From Zea mays (Eukaryota; Streptophyta; Magnoliopsida; Poales; Poaceae): DNA of 64,000 nt. The stretch spans positions 161,757,825 through 161,821,824 of the forward strand of contig NC_050096.1 of NCBI RefSeq assembly GCF_902167145.1, written 5' to 3'. Made by a program: the position numbers and the translations under genes. This document shows, piece by piece, positions 32,860 through 44,156 of this stretch; position 1 is the stretch's first letter, and each line of letters opens with the position of its first letter. Below the pieces are notes generated by a model. The model saw nothing but the letters and a program-made list of their open reading frames with translations, had not been told where the DNA came from and did not search any database.

Positions 32860-34130
32860 AAAACTAGTTTATAGTTCATCTCGCGCTTTTATAAATAAAT
32901 GTTAAATTAATACCAACTTAAACGCTTTTCATTTACTACTTGTTTATTATAAACTCGTTGTGGTTTAGCGAGTATCGCGTATCGTGTGCGCCGTTCACGC
33001 AGGACGCGCGTGCTGTTCGCACGCGTTGTCGCGCGTCAATTGCGCGTGGTCACACGTGGCGTGAATGCTTTTCGTGTGCTCCTTCGCACGTGACACACTC
33101 GTTGTTCTCACGTGTGGCGCTCACTGTAGTCGTGTCGCATGTTTTAGTTGAATAATTAATTATGGGCTTGTTCGAGTGTTAATAAAATAACAATTTAATT
33201 AGAACGAGTCTATAGTTTTAATTCGTGCTTTTATAAATATAAATATTAATTAACTTGATTAATACTAGCTAAAATACTCTTAATTAATTATTTATTTGTT
33301 GTTGTTCGCGTGTGACATCATTTGTGCGTCGTCATGCTGTTTGTGAGCGTAGTCGCGTTGGCTCGCGCGTTCGCGCACTGTCGTGCGTGTTGTTTCATGT
33401 GCCGTCCGCGCGCTGTTTTGTACAGTGTCGCATGTCGCCACACGTCGGTTGTGTGTGTCGCGTGTGCCATTTGCACGTGTCGCTTGCCTTGCAGCGCGTT
33501 GTTAGCGTGTATCTCGCGTGTCGATCACGTGTGTCGCGCGACATCTACGCGTGATAATAAATTTAAGGTTCACTCGACTAATATTTATTAGATTAATATT
33601 CTAACTAGATTAAATGTGTAGTGTTCCACTTGAGCTTTTATAATAAATATTAACATGAGAAATATTAACTTAACTACTTTCTATATATTTAACATCTGTT
33701 TAGTATAAACATGTCACCTATTTAGTTTTCTCACCTGTCGCGTGTGCTGTTCCGCACGTGGTGGCGTTCTCGTTCGCGCTGGTCACCGTGTTGTTTCGTA
33801 TGCCGTCAGCGTGCTATGTCATGCGCGTTCGCACGTCGTTTACACGCTGTCGTGTTGGATTCGCCGTCGTCATGTTATCTGCGTGTGGTGTGCGCGCTAG
33901 GTCGCGCGGTCATGTTGTTTCACGCGTTACGTATTTCGTGTTGCTCTGCTAATTCGTCCCGCTTAGAGTCGCTGATGTTATTTGAATTACTTATTTAACT
34001 ATGAATTGTTAGTGTGGTTAGCTAATTAAAACTATATGATAGCTCTAGTTTCATTTTAAATAAATATCGATTAATATAATCAGGTCAAACTAAATGTTAT
34101 GATTAATACTCGTTTAGTGTAAACGCGATA
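32860..34130 (+). repeat. Degenerate tandem repeat in S1
   Basis: An AT-rich module (TAATTAGAACGAGTCTATAG then CTTTTATAAATA...TTAATA...TTAGTATAAAC-like) alternates with a CG-rich module full of CGCGTGT and GTCGCG. The AT module recurs near 32860, 33195, 33605 and 34020, about every 335-420 bp, strongly diverged. Confidence 0.6.
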
Positions 34131-34639
34131 GCTTCTCGACCGTAGCTCCGACTGTCGCGTTTCTTTTTTTCGCGTGACTGTAGTAACGCGCTCTATTTTG
34201 TTTTGCATGTTTTATTATGTTTGTATTTGTATGGTGTAATGTTCTTATGCATATATGTGTTTGTTTGTTTGTTTGTGCCTGTTTGTATTCGTTGTACGTC
34301 GCGAATAGATTGTGATCCGTTTCTGAGCTTCGAGGGATCGAAGATCAAGCGTTGGCGACTAAGTGATCTGGCTCTTCAAGTTCTACAAGGTTGAAGACCC
34401 TGAGCATCTGTTTGGTGAAGGCAAGTGTCCTCTGATCCATTATGTCCTATTTACTTTATAATTCACTATCCCGCATAACTTAATCAACCTAAGGATTGAC
34501 TAGCTTTCTATTTACCTTGTCCTTGATTACCTTTTGGGTTACTATGGTTAGCTTCATGCTATTGCTTTACTTTAATCAGTGAACATGATGTGAACATTTA
34601 TGATACGATGTTTTTATTATGATTATGATGATGATCTTG

Positions 34640-35110
34640 TGATACTTTAGGGGACTCAGGCCATTTTCCTGAGTACCTCTCCGTAAGGACCTGTTCGGGG
34701 AGTGACAACCCGGGATAATAGTGCAACCATGAGGGTGGAATGGGACGCCCTTAGCTGAATAATTAGATGAACCTGGGGGTGTAGTTGGCTTTACCGGAGG
34801 GCCGTCAATGGGGGCAGGGGCGTAGTGCTCGCTCTGCCAAGGGGGGTGCAGAGGTTTATTCGATTTGGTTTTGTTAGTCACCCACCTTGGGGAGGTGTAC
34901 TATGTTTGTACGACTGGCGAAACCTAACGAGCGGCTATGCACCAGGGGAGTCTTTGTAAAGGCTACGTAGTGATACCCTGCCAGGCCACCTAGGTAGTGG
35001 TCAATGGGGATTAGCTCTCCCCGGGCAGAAAGGGAATCATGACTCGTGGGTAAAGTGTGCGACCTCCTCAGAAGATTAGAAACTGATATATCAGACGTGC
35101 TCACGGTTAA
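34640..35110 (+). other. LTR block conserved across families (S1 copy)
   Basis: Shares CCTCTCCGTAAGGACCTGTTC, GCAACCATGAGGGTGGAATG, TTTGTAAAGGCTACGTAGTG and AAACTGATATATCAG with G2 at 13855-14235, in the same order. Confidence 0.75.
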
Positions 35111-35729
35111 GAGCGACCTTGGGATCCTCTTTGATTAGAGATACAGATGATTTGATATACAACGGTTCTATTTATTATTTTGGTTTGATGATGATAATGA
35201 TGTTCCTCGATGAGGAAAGGATTCATAGGTTGGTTATATTATAAAACTTGGCTTCCACTAATAATAAATACCTGACCAATTAAAAGCAACTGCTTTGACC
35301 TTAACCCCACATAAGGCTAGTCCACTTCAGCCAAACGGGACATTGGCTGAGTACGTTGATGTGTACTCATCCTTGCTTTCACAAAACACTAGGTTGCCTT
35401 TGGTGCAATATATGCTTAGGTAAAGAAGAAAGCATTGAGGCAGATCTCCAGCAGTTCCAGCATGTCGACGAGTTCGAGGATTATGCTAGCGACCTCCCCC
35501 AGTCAGCTGCCTGTGGTGGGTTAATTTACGTTGGCTACGTTTCTATTATGTGCACTTTGATTTATATTATGTAAATGACTCTAGTCTTTAATATCATTAC
35601 TTATTCTTTATAGTTATTTGAAGCATTGTGCTATGATGAGTCATTTATGTAATCGTTGTGTACGTGAATTTCTTATCCTCGCATGTACATGGTTCGCATT
35701 CGGTATACCTTCCAAAACTGGGTGTGACA

Positions 35730-37984
35730 ATGCCAATCGATACACCACTGTCCAGCCTCTTGCCACGGAGGGTACACGCTACTCTCGCCATCTCTCCACT
35801 CCCATTACGTGTTGGCCTTTCTGGTATTGGTCCGACCGAGGCAAAGCTTACCCATGACAAGGCATGTGGCCAGTTAAAGGGTCCTCAATCAACAAGCCTA
35901 CATCAACACGATCCTTAATCGACTCAGACAGAGACACTACACCGAGACTTCCATCTCGTGCAAGTCACCCGCTCGGTCTCGTCTTTATCATTTAAAACCC
36001 AAAGTTTGGTACCTGTCAGAGGTACATCTTTTTAGATGTTGAACCCATCATGGCCATGATGGATTCACCATCAAGTCTTTTCTTTGAAAACTTCCCATCC
36101 CATATGCAACATCATCTTTGTTTAAAACAAAACAATTTGTTTTCTAAGGCAAGGCTAAGCATCAGAAAACTTTTAAGTAAAACAGGCATCAAGGAATGGT
36201 AAACAGTTCCAAGGAAGGAAATGCAGCAATTGTTTATCACTCAACTCCTATCAACTAATGCATCATTTCAAGTGATAAAGTGTTTGAAATAACAAGGAAG
36301 GGGTACATGCACCGGGGCTTGCCTTGTGTTGTAGGAGGCTCAGGATCTGTTCCACAAATATCAAAGTAGAAGTCGTTCTCGACAGGTGGAATTTCATCTT
36401 GTGGGGCAGTTTCTTCTTCGTTTTCTACATAACAATACAAATATATGAATGCTCATGTGATGTTATGAATATGCAGTTACAATAGAAACACACTAAGTTG
36501 TATCTTGAATACAACTTTCCTTCACGGTGCCCACTAGTCACTAGAGTTTCCTAGTTTAGTGCTCTATTAGGGTTAGGTATTTAAATCCTAGAAAGCTAGT
36601 TTCTTGGGTTTAGGATCAAACAATGTCCAAAGCATGTCAAACTTTACCTAAGGGCTTTAATTCTGAAGTTAAGCTTATCCAAAAAGTTTTATGATTTTTG
36701 GAGCTACCAAAATAATTCTAAAATTCTAAAAAGCTAGGTTTAGGCATCTTTAAATGCTAAATAAATCCAGGTTTGGACTAAAAATCTTGGAACTACTTTT
36801 ATTAAATACTATAGGTTTCTAGGAGTCTAGCAAAATTGGTCCCATAATTTTACCGTTTTTTCTAGAATTCCCTATAAATTTCCAAACTTGGCAGTAAAAA
36901 GAAAAGGAAAAAGAAGGAACAGTATTGGGCTTAAACCAGCCCAAACCGGCCCACCAACGGGGGAAATCCGTGCCCGCACGGTGGTTTTGCGCAGAGGCCC
37001 TTGGCCTTTCGAATAACTGGTAAAGAAGTCGCGGCACTATTCCCCTGTCTCTCTGACAATCACATTTAAACCCCTAAGTCGGTCTTGGCACTATTCCGCA
37101 CGGTGGTTTTTGTTTCTTCGCAAGATCAAGTCCCCGACGGTGAACGTCGACGTGCGCACTCCGACGAGTTTGCATCGGCCGCAACACCAAACCATTCACG
37201 CCCTAAGTCGGTCTACACCTAATTCCACCCCTGGCGATCATAATCCATCCCTCAATTGAACTAGTTTGGCCCGGAGTTCTTCTGCCCACGATGGCGGCGA
37301 GACCCGAGGGAAACCCGAGGTGTTCCCGACAACTAGGCGTGGTATAGCATAATTGGCGGGGTCGACGCGCATTATAAACACACGAGAGTGTTGAAACACG
37401 AACCAGAAGGGTGAGAGCGGACCTGGAGATGGCTGACCACGATGGGGTGACTCACGGTGGCGCGGAGAGTGGATTTGGGGGAAATTCCAAATTAGGACGC
37501 TACGGTGGACGATCGGAGGCGAGGGCTGGTGCTCTAGCTTCGTAACAACCTAGCAGAGCTAACGGCGCACTCAATTTATAGCCTCCGAGAGCGGTGGCTC
37601 CGAATTTGAGGAAGGAAGCTAGCGGTCGAAGAGAGGGGGTGAGTCATCGGCGAGCGCTATCGTGGCATTCACAGTGCAAGGACTTACAGCTATCACTAGC
37701 TATCCCTCAGGGCTTGCGACGACGTGGTGAAACAACCGAGAGTGTGGCGTAACCGAGAGAAATGGTGGCATGACGACGATGGTCGCGTGGCCACGTCACG
37801 ACGCAAGTGGGTACGGTGAACTGAGCGGTAATAGGGTCTGAGCTCATCCCAATGCCAAGATCTTTTACCCCGAGTCATTATTCGCGCGCCACTGGGCACG
37901 AATCACAGCGCCGGCGTGGATCGCGGAGCGGGTTCACCGGCAGCGGGGTTCAGTGAATATGCGATCTTCTTCAGGTTACTGTAA
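35730..37984 (-). repeat. G1 5' LTR, segment 3
   Basis: Continues G1 after S1. Bases 35906-37984 match the left LTR at 618-2695 with scattered substitutions and an extra roughly 27-base stretch near 37075-37115. T1 cuts it at 37985. No gene. Confidence 0.86.
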
Positions 37985-39459
37985 TGTCGGCGTTTCGACC
38001 CCGGGGGGTCCCTGGACCGACGAGTGAATTGTCGCCGCGTGTCCCAGCCCAGATGGGTCGGCGCGAGACGGAGCACGAAGGGGGGAAAGGAGACAAGCGA
38101 GAGGGGAAACCCACGGCCTTCGTGTTGTCCTGCGCCCAGGTCGGGTGTGCTTGCAGTAGGGGGTAACAAGCGTCCGCGTGGGAGAGAGCGGGGGACTTTA
38201 CGCGTCGGCCCGTCCTCCCGCGCAGCCAACCTTCTCGTACGAGAGCCCTGGACCTTCCTTTTATAGGTGTAAGGAGAGGGCCCAGGTGTACAATGGGAGG
38301 TGTAGCAGTGTGCTAACGTGTCTAGCAGAGAGGAGCTAGAGCCCTAAGTACATGCCGTCGTGGCAGCCGGAGAGGTTTTGGCACCCTGTTCATGTGATGT
38401 CGTGGCCGTCGGAGGAGCTTTGGAGCCTTGCGGAAGGACAGCTGTCGGGCTGTCGAGTCCTTGCTGACGTCTCCTTGCTTCCGTAAGGGGCTGAGGGCCG
38501 CCGTCGTCATGGAGCACGCGGGGTGCCATCATTATTTGTTTACCGGGGCGAGCCAGATGGGACGCTGGTCTTGTTCCCCGTAGCCTGAGCTAGCTAGGGG
38601 TAGGGTAATGATGACCCCCCTGTGACGTGGTCGGTCCGAGCCCTGGGTCAGGCGAGGCGGAGGCTCCTCCGAGGTCGAGGTCGAGTCTGTCTTCCGAGGT
38701 CAAGGTCGAGTCCGAGCCCCGGGTCGGGCGAGGCGGAGACCGTCGTCCGAGGCCCAGGCTGAGTCCGAGCCCTAGGGTCGGGCGAGGCGGAGTTCGTCGT
38801 CTTCTGGGGTCGAGGCTGAGTCCGAGCCCTAGGGTCGGGCGAGGCGGAGTTCGTCGTCTTCCAGAGCCGAGGCTGAGTCCGAGCCCTGGGGTCGGACAAG
38901 GCGGAGTTCATCGTCCGAGGCCGAGACGGGGGCCGAGCCCTGGGGTCGGGCGAGGCGGAGTTTCCTATGGCACCCGAGGCCGGACTTGGCTGCTGTCAGC
39001 CTCACTCTATCGAGTGGCACAGCAGTCGGAGCGACGCAGGCGGCGCTGTCTTCTTGTCAGATCGGTCAGTGGAGCGGCGAAGTGACTGCGGTCACTTCGG
39101 CTCTGTCGACTGAAGAGCGCTCGTCAGGATAAGGTGTCAGGCGATCCTTGCATTAAATGCTCCTGTGATACGGTCGGTTGGTGTGGCGATCTAGCCAAGG
39201 TTGCTTCTCGGCGAAGACTAGGCCTCGGGCGAGCCGAAGGTGTGTTCGTTGCTTGAGGGGGCCCTTGGGCGAGACGTGAATCCTCCGGGGTCGACTGCCC
39301 TTGCCCGAGGCTGGGCTCGGGCGAGGCGAGATCGTGTCCCTTGAGTGGACTGAGCCTTGACCTTAATCGCACCCATCAGGCCTCTGCAGCTTTGTGCTGA
39401 TGGGGGTTACCAGCTGAGATTAGGAGTCTTGGGGGTACCCCTAATTATGGTCCCCGACA
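37985..39459 (+). repeat. T1 5' LTR
   Basis: 1475 bp, TGTCGGCGTTTCG to GGTCCCCGACA. It carries a TATA-like TTTTATAGG near 38259 and an internal tandem array. The long ORFs across it are periodic because of the repeats and are not genes. Confidence 0.75.
38634..38962 (+). repeat. Tandem array in the T1 LTR
   Basis: Six diverged copies of a unit of about 55-75 bp containing GTCCGAGCCCTGGGTCGGGC and GAGGCGGAG. It is GC-rich, with copies starting near 38634, 38709, 38764, 38820, 38877 and 38933. Confidence 0.8.
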
Positions 39460-39592
39460 GTAGCCCCCGAGCCTCGAAGGGAGTGTTGATACTCGCTTGG
39501 AGGCTTTTGTCGCACTTTTTTGCAAGGGGACTGACCTTTCTCGGTTGCGTTTCGTTCCGGTGGGTGCGCGCGAGCGCACCCGCCGGGTGTAG
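39460..39592 (+). other. T1 leader, segment 1
   Basis: Starts GTAGCCCCCGAGCC directly after the LTR. I do not recognise a tRNA-matching primer site there. It ends TGTAG (39588-39592), the target duplicated by G3. Confidence 0.65.
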
Positions 39593-40361
39593 TGTAATAC
39601 CCATTTTTGTAAAAGAAATAAAAGGAGAATTTATTTTCCTTTATATGTGAACTTTCCATTTATCATCACATGTGAACACTTCATTTGAAAATAAATGATT
39701 AATAAGAATATATATATACCACTATATTATGCATCATGCTGGATTTTGTTTTGTGTGCATTTTATGTCAACATAAAATAATTTAAAGAAGAAATATATTA
39801 AATTCCCAAAATAGAATTTGGAAAATAAAAGGAGATCCTATAATTTGAGGAAAGAGAAGAAGAATACTATACAAGATAGAGAGATAAATATTAAAGAAAT
39901 AATAAATAAACTCATATCATGCCATGTTTAAGATGTATATTTTATGAGAATATAGATGTACAAGAAGTCTGAACTTTAATGGAAATTAAATTATGAATTT
40001 GAAAATTATAAAAGAAAAGGAAAAGCAAAATATAAAAGAAAATGGAGAAATGCTAGAATGGGCCAGAATCCCTGCTTTGGGCCCACTCAGGAAAACGCGT
40101 CGCGCAGCCCATTACACCCCACATCCCTGCGCGCCATGGCGCCGACACGTGGACCCCTTGCGTCGGTTACCCGCACGCTTCGATCTCTGCTCGTTTGGGC
40201 CCGCTCGTCAGACGGCCTTGTTCCTTTGCGCGTCGTTCTGTCGCCGGCTGGTGGGCCCGAGCAGCTCGGCTCCGTCTTCCTCGCGCTGTTAGGCGCAACA
40301 ACCTGGCGAACTCGGCGGATCTCCCCCGCCAGAACCGGACCACGCGGACCACGCTGAGGAT

Positions 40362-40370
40362 GCATAAAAG
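40362..40370 (+). promoter_or_regulatory. TATA-like box in G3 LTR
   Basis: GCATAAAAG at the downstream end of a GC-rich stretch. The 3' LTR has the same at about 44926-44934. Placement is plausible for the U3/R boundary but unproven. Confidence 0.45.
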
Positions 40371-41999
40371 CCTCGGCCGTCGACTTATTCCACTCGTTCC
40401 CTTTTTCCTCTGCTCCTTCTTCTACCTCCTCGCGCGAGTTTGGCTCACCAGAACCACCGCCGCTACCAGTGCCGAGCCCGCCGCCGCCGAGGGACTTCAA
40501 CGCGCCGCCATCCCCCGAGCTTCTTCGTGCCTGCTCTCTGCTGTTGGGCGGGACCGCGGGGGCGCGTGCGAGCGTTCGAACGGGAGCTCTATGGTCGGGA
40601 AAGCTATCGGTAAGCACCACCCCGAACTCTCTTTCTCTCCCCTCGTCGTCAGTTCATGCATGGCCGAGGTAGAACCTGGGAGCTGCTCGGCGTTTAGCAT
40701 TGAGCGGCGTCGGCATTGGGGATTATAGATGGGGCGCCTGGGAGGGGACGAACTACGGCGAAAGTGCGACTGGGGGCACTCCTCGTCGCCGGTGAGAGCT
40801 CCGGCGCGTCGGGGCGCGCTGTGTGCATGCGCGCGATGGAGAAGAAAGCTGGCGACCGTGGGATTTATAGTTGACGGCTGCGATTAGATATGGAGTATCC
40901 TATTCTCGCGCGGTCGATCCCAGCCCTTCATCGAGAATCGGTCGGTAGAAGCGTGTCTTCACTAAATTCGAATCTGGACCGTAGCTGGCTAATCGTAGGG
41001 CTGTGGCGTGATCGGTGGAGTGGATCGATCCTGACCGTTGACCATCGATCGGGCGGGTGCGGGTGATCGTCCACCCTAGATGAAGATCGATCTAATCGGA
41101 TCCACTAGTTTCTAATCCGACGGCTGGCAAACGTCAGTACCCCTTCGGCCTGGATATTTTTCTCTAAAGAGCCCTCGGCTTATTTAGAAATCAACCCGCC
41201 ATCCACCGTGGGGTAGATCTGTGTCTTGGGACTTTTCGCGCATTAACCCCTGGACTTTCCTGTAATTGAGGCTCAGTCCAGTGGCGTGTTAAAATGAATA
41301 AATGAATTATAAAATAGGTTTTTATGATATAAATGAGTGCTAGAACTTCAATAATTCATAGTAAATTCATTTTAACTCTAAATTGAGTCATTCCAGTTGC
41401 AATAATTTTGTATTAATATTGTTTATCACCTAGTACCTTTGTTTCACCATGAAACTTGAATTAAAGTTGTTCATAAGGATTAATCTATTCTAAGCACTAA
41501 ATAATTTTGTAAATTCATAACTTAATAACCGTAACTCTGAATTTAGCGGTTCTCGAATCCACGATCTCGTATTGACGCATGGATTACTATTATGCAGTGT
41601 GTGCTTATGTCTGATGTGATGTTAATTTTGCCTATACCATGTTTCGTTTGTATTGCTACGACTAGCAGTGAGGACACGTGTCACTTGAAGATCATCCTGG
41701 TACCTGGAATCTCAAGTCCCAGGCAAGTTGTGCCCTTGATCACTTCTTTTACCCACTCATGTTCTAATTAATCATAATGATCTGCATAGGTTAATTTTGA
41801 TGGGACCTAATAGGTTACCCTAGTTTGTCTATCTTTATGCCTTGTTTACCACTGAACTTTTTGGGTAGTACTTGCTAGTGCTATATGTGGTTTTGGGCAT
41901 TGAGATACACATTATTCATGATTATACTTTTGTTATCCGTTGTTATTTACTGTTCATGTCAAGATCATTAATGTTAATTGGAACATAGAGCTTAACTTG

Positions 42000-42375
42000 A
42001 GAAACACGTGCCACCACAAGGGTTTATGGACGCCCTTGGCTGATTAATTAGGAAACCTAGTGGAGGACTACCTTACCCGAAAGGGGCAAGGGCAGTAGGG
42101 GGGTGGTCAGTGTAGGGAGGTCCTTGCTTGATTTTGCTGCGATGGCAGTCAGGCAAGAACCCTGCATTGGAGCTTCCTATAAACTGTAGCGGGTTTTCTG
42201 AAGCTAGTGGAACTTTGTAAAGGCCTCGTAGTGTTACCCTGCCTCGCCTCCTCGGTAGAGGTGTATGGGAAGTCGCGATCCCTTGGCAGATGGGTAACAT
42301 GACTTGTGGGTAAAGGGTACCACCTCTGCAGAGTGTAAAACTGGTATACTAGCCGAGCTCACGGTCATGAGCAGC
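42000..42375 (+). other. LTR block conserved across families (G3 copy)
   Basis: Contains GGACGCCCTTGGCTGATTAA, CTTTGTAAAGGCCTCGTAGTG, GACTTGTGGGTAAAG, CTCTGCAGAGTGT and GAGCTCACGGTCATGAGC. These line up in order with the later part of the G2 block. Confidence 0.7.
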
Positions 42376-42920
42376 TCAGGACTCTCTGATGATTAATTTA
42401 TGGAACTAAATTCAATTTCTCATATGCATTGCATCGCAGGTGATGATGTTACTTTTGTTCTACTACTTGATTGGGTTGGTATTTACTTATACTTAGTAAC
42501 TGCTAATAAAATTTTGACCAACTTTAAAAGCAATGCTCAGCTCTAACCATCCTCTTTGGTAAGCCTTACACTTCACGTGAGCTCCCACTTTTGGCGAGTT
42601 CATGCACATTATTCCCCACAACTTGTTGAGCGATGAACGTATGTGAGCTCACTCTTGCTGTCTCACACCCCCCCACAGGTCAAGAACAGGTACCGCAGGA
42701 TGAGGCACATGGAGGATGCAGCGACGAGTTCGTGAGAGGTCTAGGCCGTCGTCTCCCAATCAACTTTGGGTTGCTGGACCGTTGTCTCCTTATAATGTAA
42801 TTATCTATTTATTTTGTATAGAACTCCTGTTATGTAGTAAAGATGTGACATTTGATCTTGTGCCATGAATCATCATATGTGTGAGACTTGGTCCCAGCAC
42901 ACCTGGTGATTATGTTCGCG

Positions 42921-42948
42921 CCCGGGTTTTGGACCCCTAAAATCCGGG
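42921..42948 (+). other. Hairpin near the LTR 3' end (G3)
   Basis: CCCGGGTTTT and AAAATCCGGG flank an 8-base loop a few bases before the LTR end. In G3b the same stem is a perfect 10-bp inverted repeat (46387-46414 and 51117-51144). G2 LTRs have a shorter CGGTTT...AAACCG at the same place. Confidence 0.75.
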
Positions 42949-42955
42949 TGTGACA

Positions 42956-44156
42956 GAAGTGGTATCAGAGGATTGTTGACTGTAGGACGAAACCTAGATA
43001 GAACTAGTCAACCAATATTTACTTACCTCTACTACTCTGATTCTTTCTAAACTTTTCTTAATCTTTTCTTATCTATTTCCGCTTTACTCTGATTGCTCTT
43101 ACCTTTTCTTTCTAAAGACAAATGTGGATTTCACACTTTGAAATCCTGTACCTAAAGTGATCTTTAGGAATAGGAGACCTAATCTTAGGAACAAAAACAA
43201 AACTATTTTTTTTCTATGCACTTGAATGTTTGTTCTTATGATACTTGTCTGATTTGGATCTTTGAATGAGTGTGATGGGTTGTGGAGTAATATCCACAAT
43301 TACATCTGCATATACATATAGGCATAAATATAAATAAATAAAAAAAATCATAAGATGACTATACAAACTAAGAATACCCCCATTAAAATATATCCAACTT
43401 CATAAGATCCACCTTATCTCAATAGATCCATCTTGTCCTAACCACTATACTTATCTCATCCTAGTGTAACAACCATGATCTAAAACAAATTAATTAAGAT
43501 CTTATCTGAACCAGTCATACCATTCTAATCTAGATCTCATCTAATCTAACACGATATAACCTAATGTGAGTACTCAACAAGTTAGTAACACTGGTACAAT
43601 TCGATTAGACCATATTTCTATAAACATGTGTTAACCTAAATTGGTGCCCCAAACTAACTTGACCATATACAACTACCCGACTATATGCAACTACCTTACC
43701 CTGCCCATCATATGGTTGCATAACCCCTCTGTATCAACCTAACAACAAAACAGAGATTCTAACCAACCTACCTCGTGAAATCTATCCTACCCACAATTAG
43801 CTTAACCACATGTCTCTAACTCGGATGATCACAACAAGACCAAAGGAAAGAAGGTCAACCTTGACAAGGAAGAATGTGAATAGAATCAGAACTTCAGATG
43901 AATCAAGATCCACCATCCAAGATGAAGTCTTTCCATGCCTTAATCCTTCTTACCCCAACCTTATCTACTGTTGCCTAATAACTAAACATAATGTACCCAT
44001 GTTTCCCTAACCATTTCCTCATTTGATGACTAAAAAAAATTGTGCTTGACACCACTTGAGAAAATTCGAAGCTAAATTATAACCAAACATATGACTTTCT
44101 ATATCCCTTTTCTAACTAATCTCGAGGACGAGATTATTTTTAAGGGGGGTAGGATT
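42956..44156 (+). other. G3 internal region, non-coding
   Basis: PBS TGGTATCAGAGGA at 42960-42972, then 1.2 kb of mostly AT-rich sequence. A short open stretch at 43810-44010 is related to the G3b interior at about 49985-50105. It may be a scrap of former coding sequence, but no domain is recognisable. The end has CTCGAGGACGAGAT and the PPT TAAGGGGGGTAGGATT just before the 3' LTR. Confidence 0.85.

Larger units (their letters stand above)
31301..35729 (+). mobile_element. S1: solo LTR of a G2-related chromovirus family
   Basis: 4429 bp from TGTAACACCCTGAATTTGG to GGGTGTGACA, with no internal region. The flanks ACGCC and ATGCC are a TSD with one C-to-T difference. The start, the conserved block and the LTR end are clearly related to G2 LTRs, but the middle is different and longer. 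The single LTR with TSD implies recombination between two LTRs of a former full element. Confidence 0.88.
618..37984 (-). mobile_element. G1: old minus-strand Gypsy chromovirus, interrupted by C1, S1 and T1
   Basis: G1 segments are 618-9658, 30897-31300 and 35735-37984, plus a remainder beyond T1 outside the window. Its order on the minus strand is 5' LTR, PBS (9172-9185), ORF1, gag, pol with chromodomain, PPT (3579-3597), 3' LTR. The two LTRs are recognised by the long match between 618-2695 and 35906-37984. They differ visibly more than the LTR pairs of G2 or G3, and the coding region is full of stops. G1 is therefore the oldest element here, consistent with its being the host of the other insertions. 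Confidence 0.9.
39593..42955 (+). repeat. G3 5' LTR
   Basis: TGTAATACCC to CCGGGTGTGACA. It has an AT-rich first 480 bp, a GC-rich middle with GCATAAAAG at 40362-40370 as a TATA-like box, and the conserved block near the end. Open frames in the GC-rich part recur in each LTR copy with no recognisable domain. Confidence 0.93.

Noticed and set aside
38627..39085. 152-codon frame with SPSPRVGRGG repeats
   Set aside because: A direct reading of the T1 LTR tandem array.
40195..40728. 177-codon open frame repeated at 44642-45292
   Set aside because: Repeated only because it is inside both G3 LTRs; no domain, and frames on the opposite strand are equally long.
43810..44010. Short coding gene in the G3 interior
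   Set aside because: 66 codons with no domain; the G3b counterpart has indels that do not preserve the frame.
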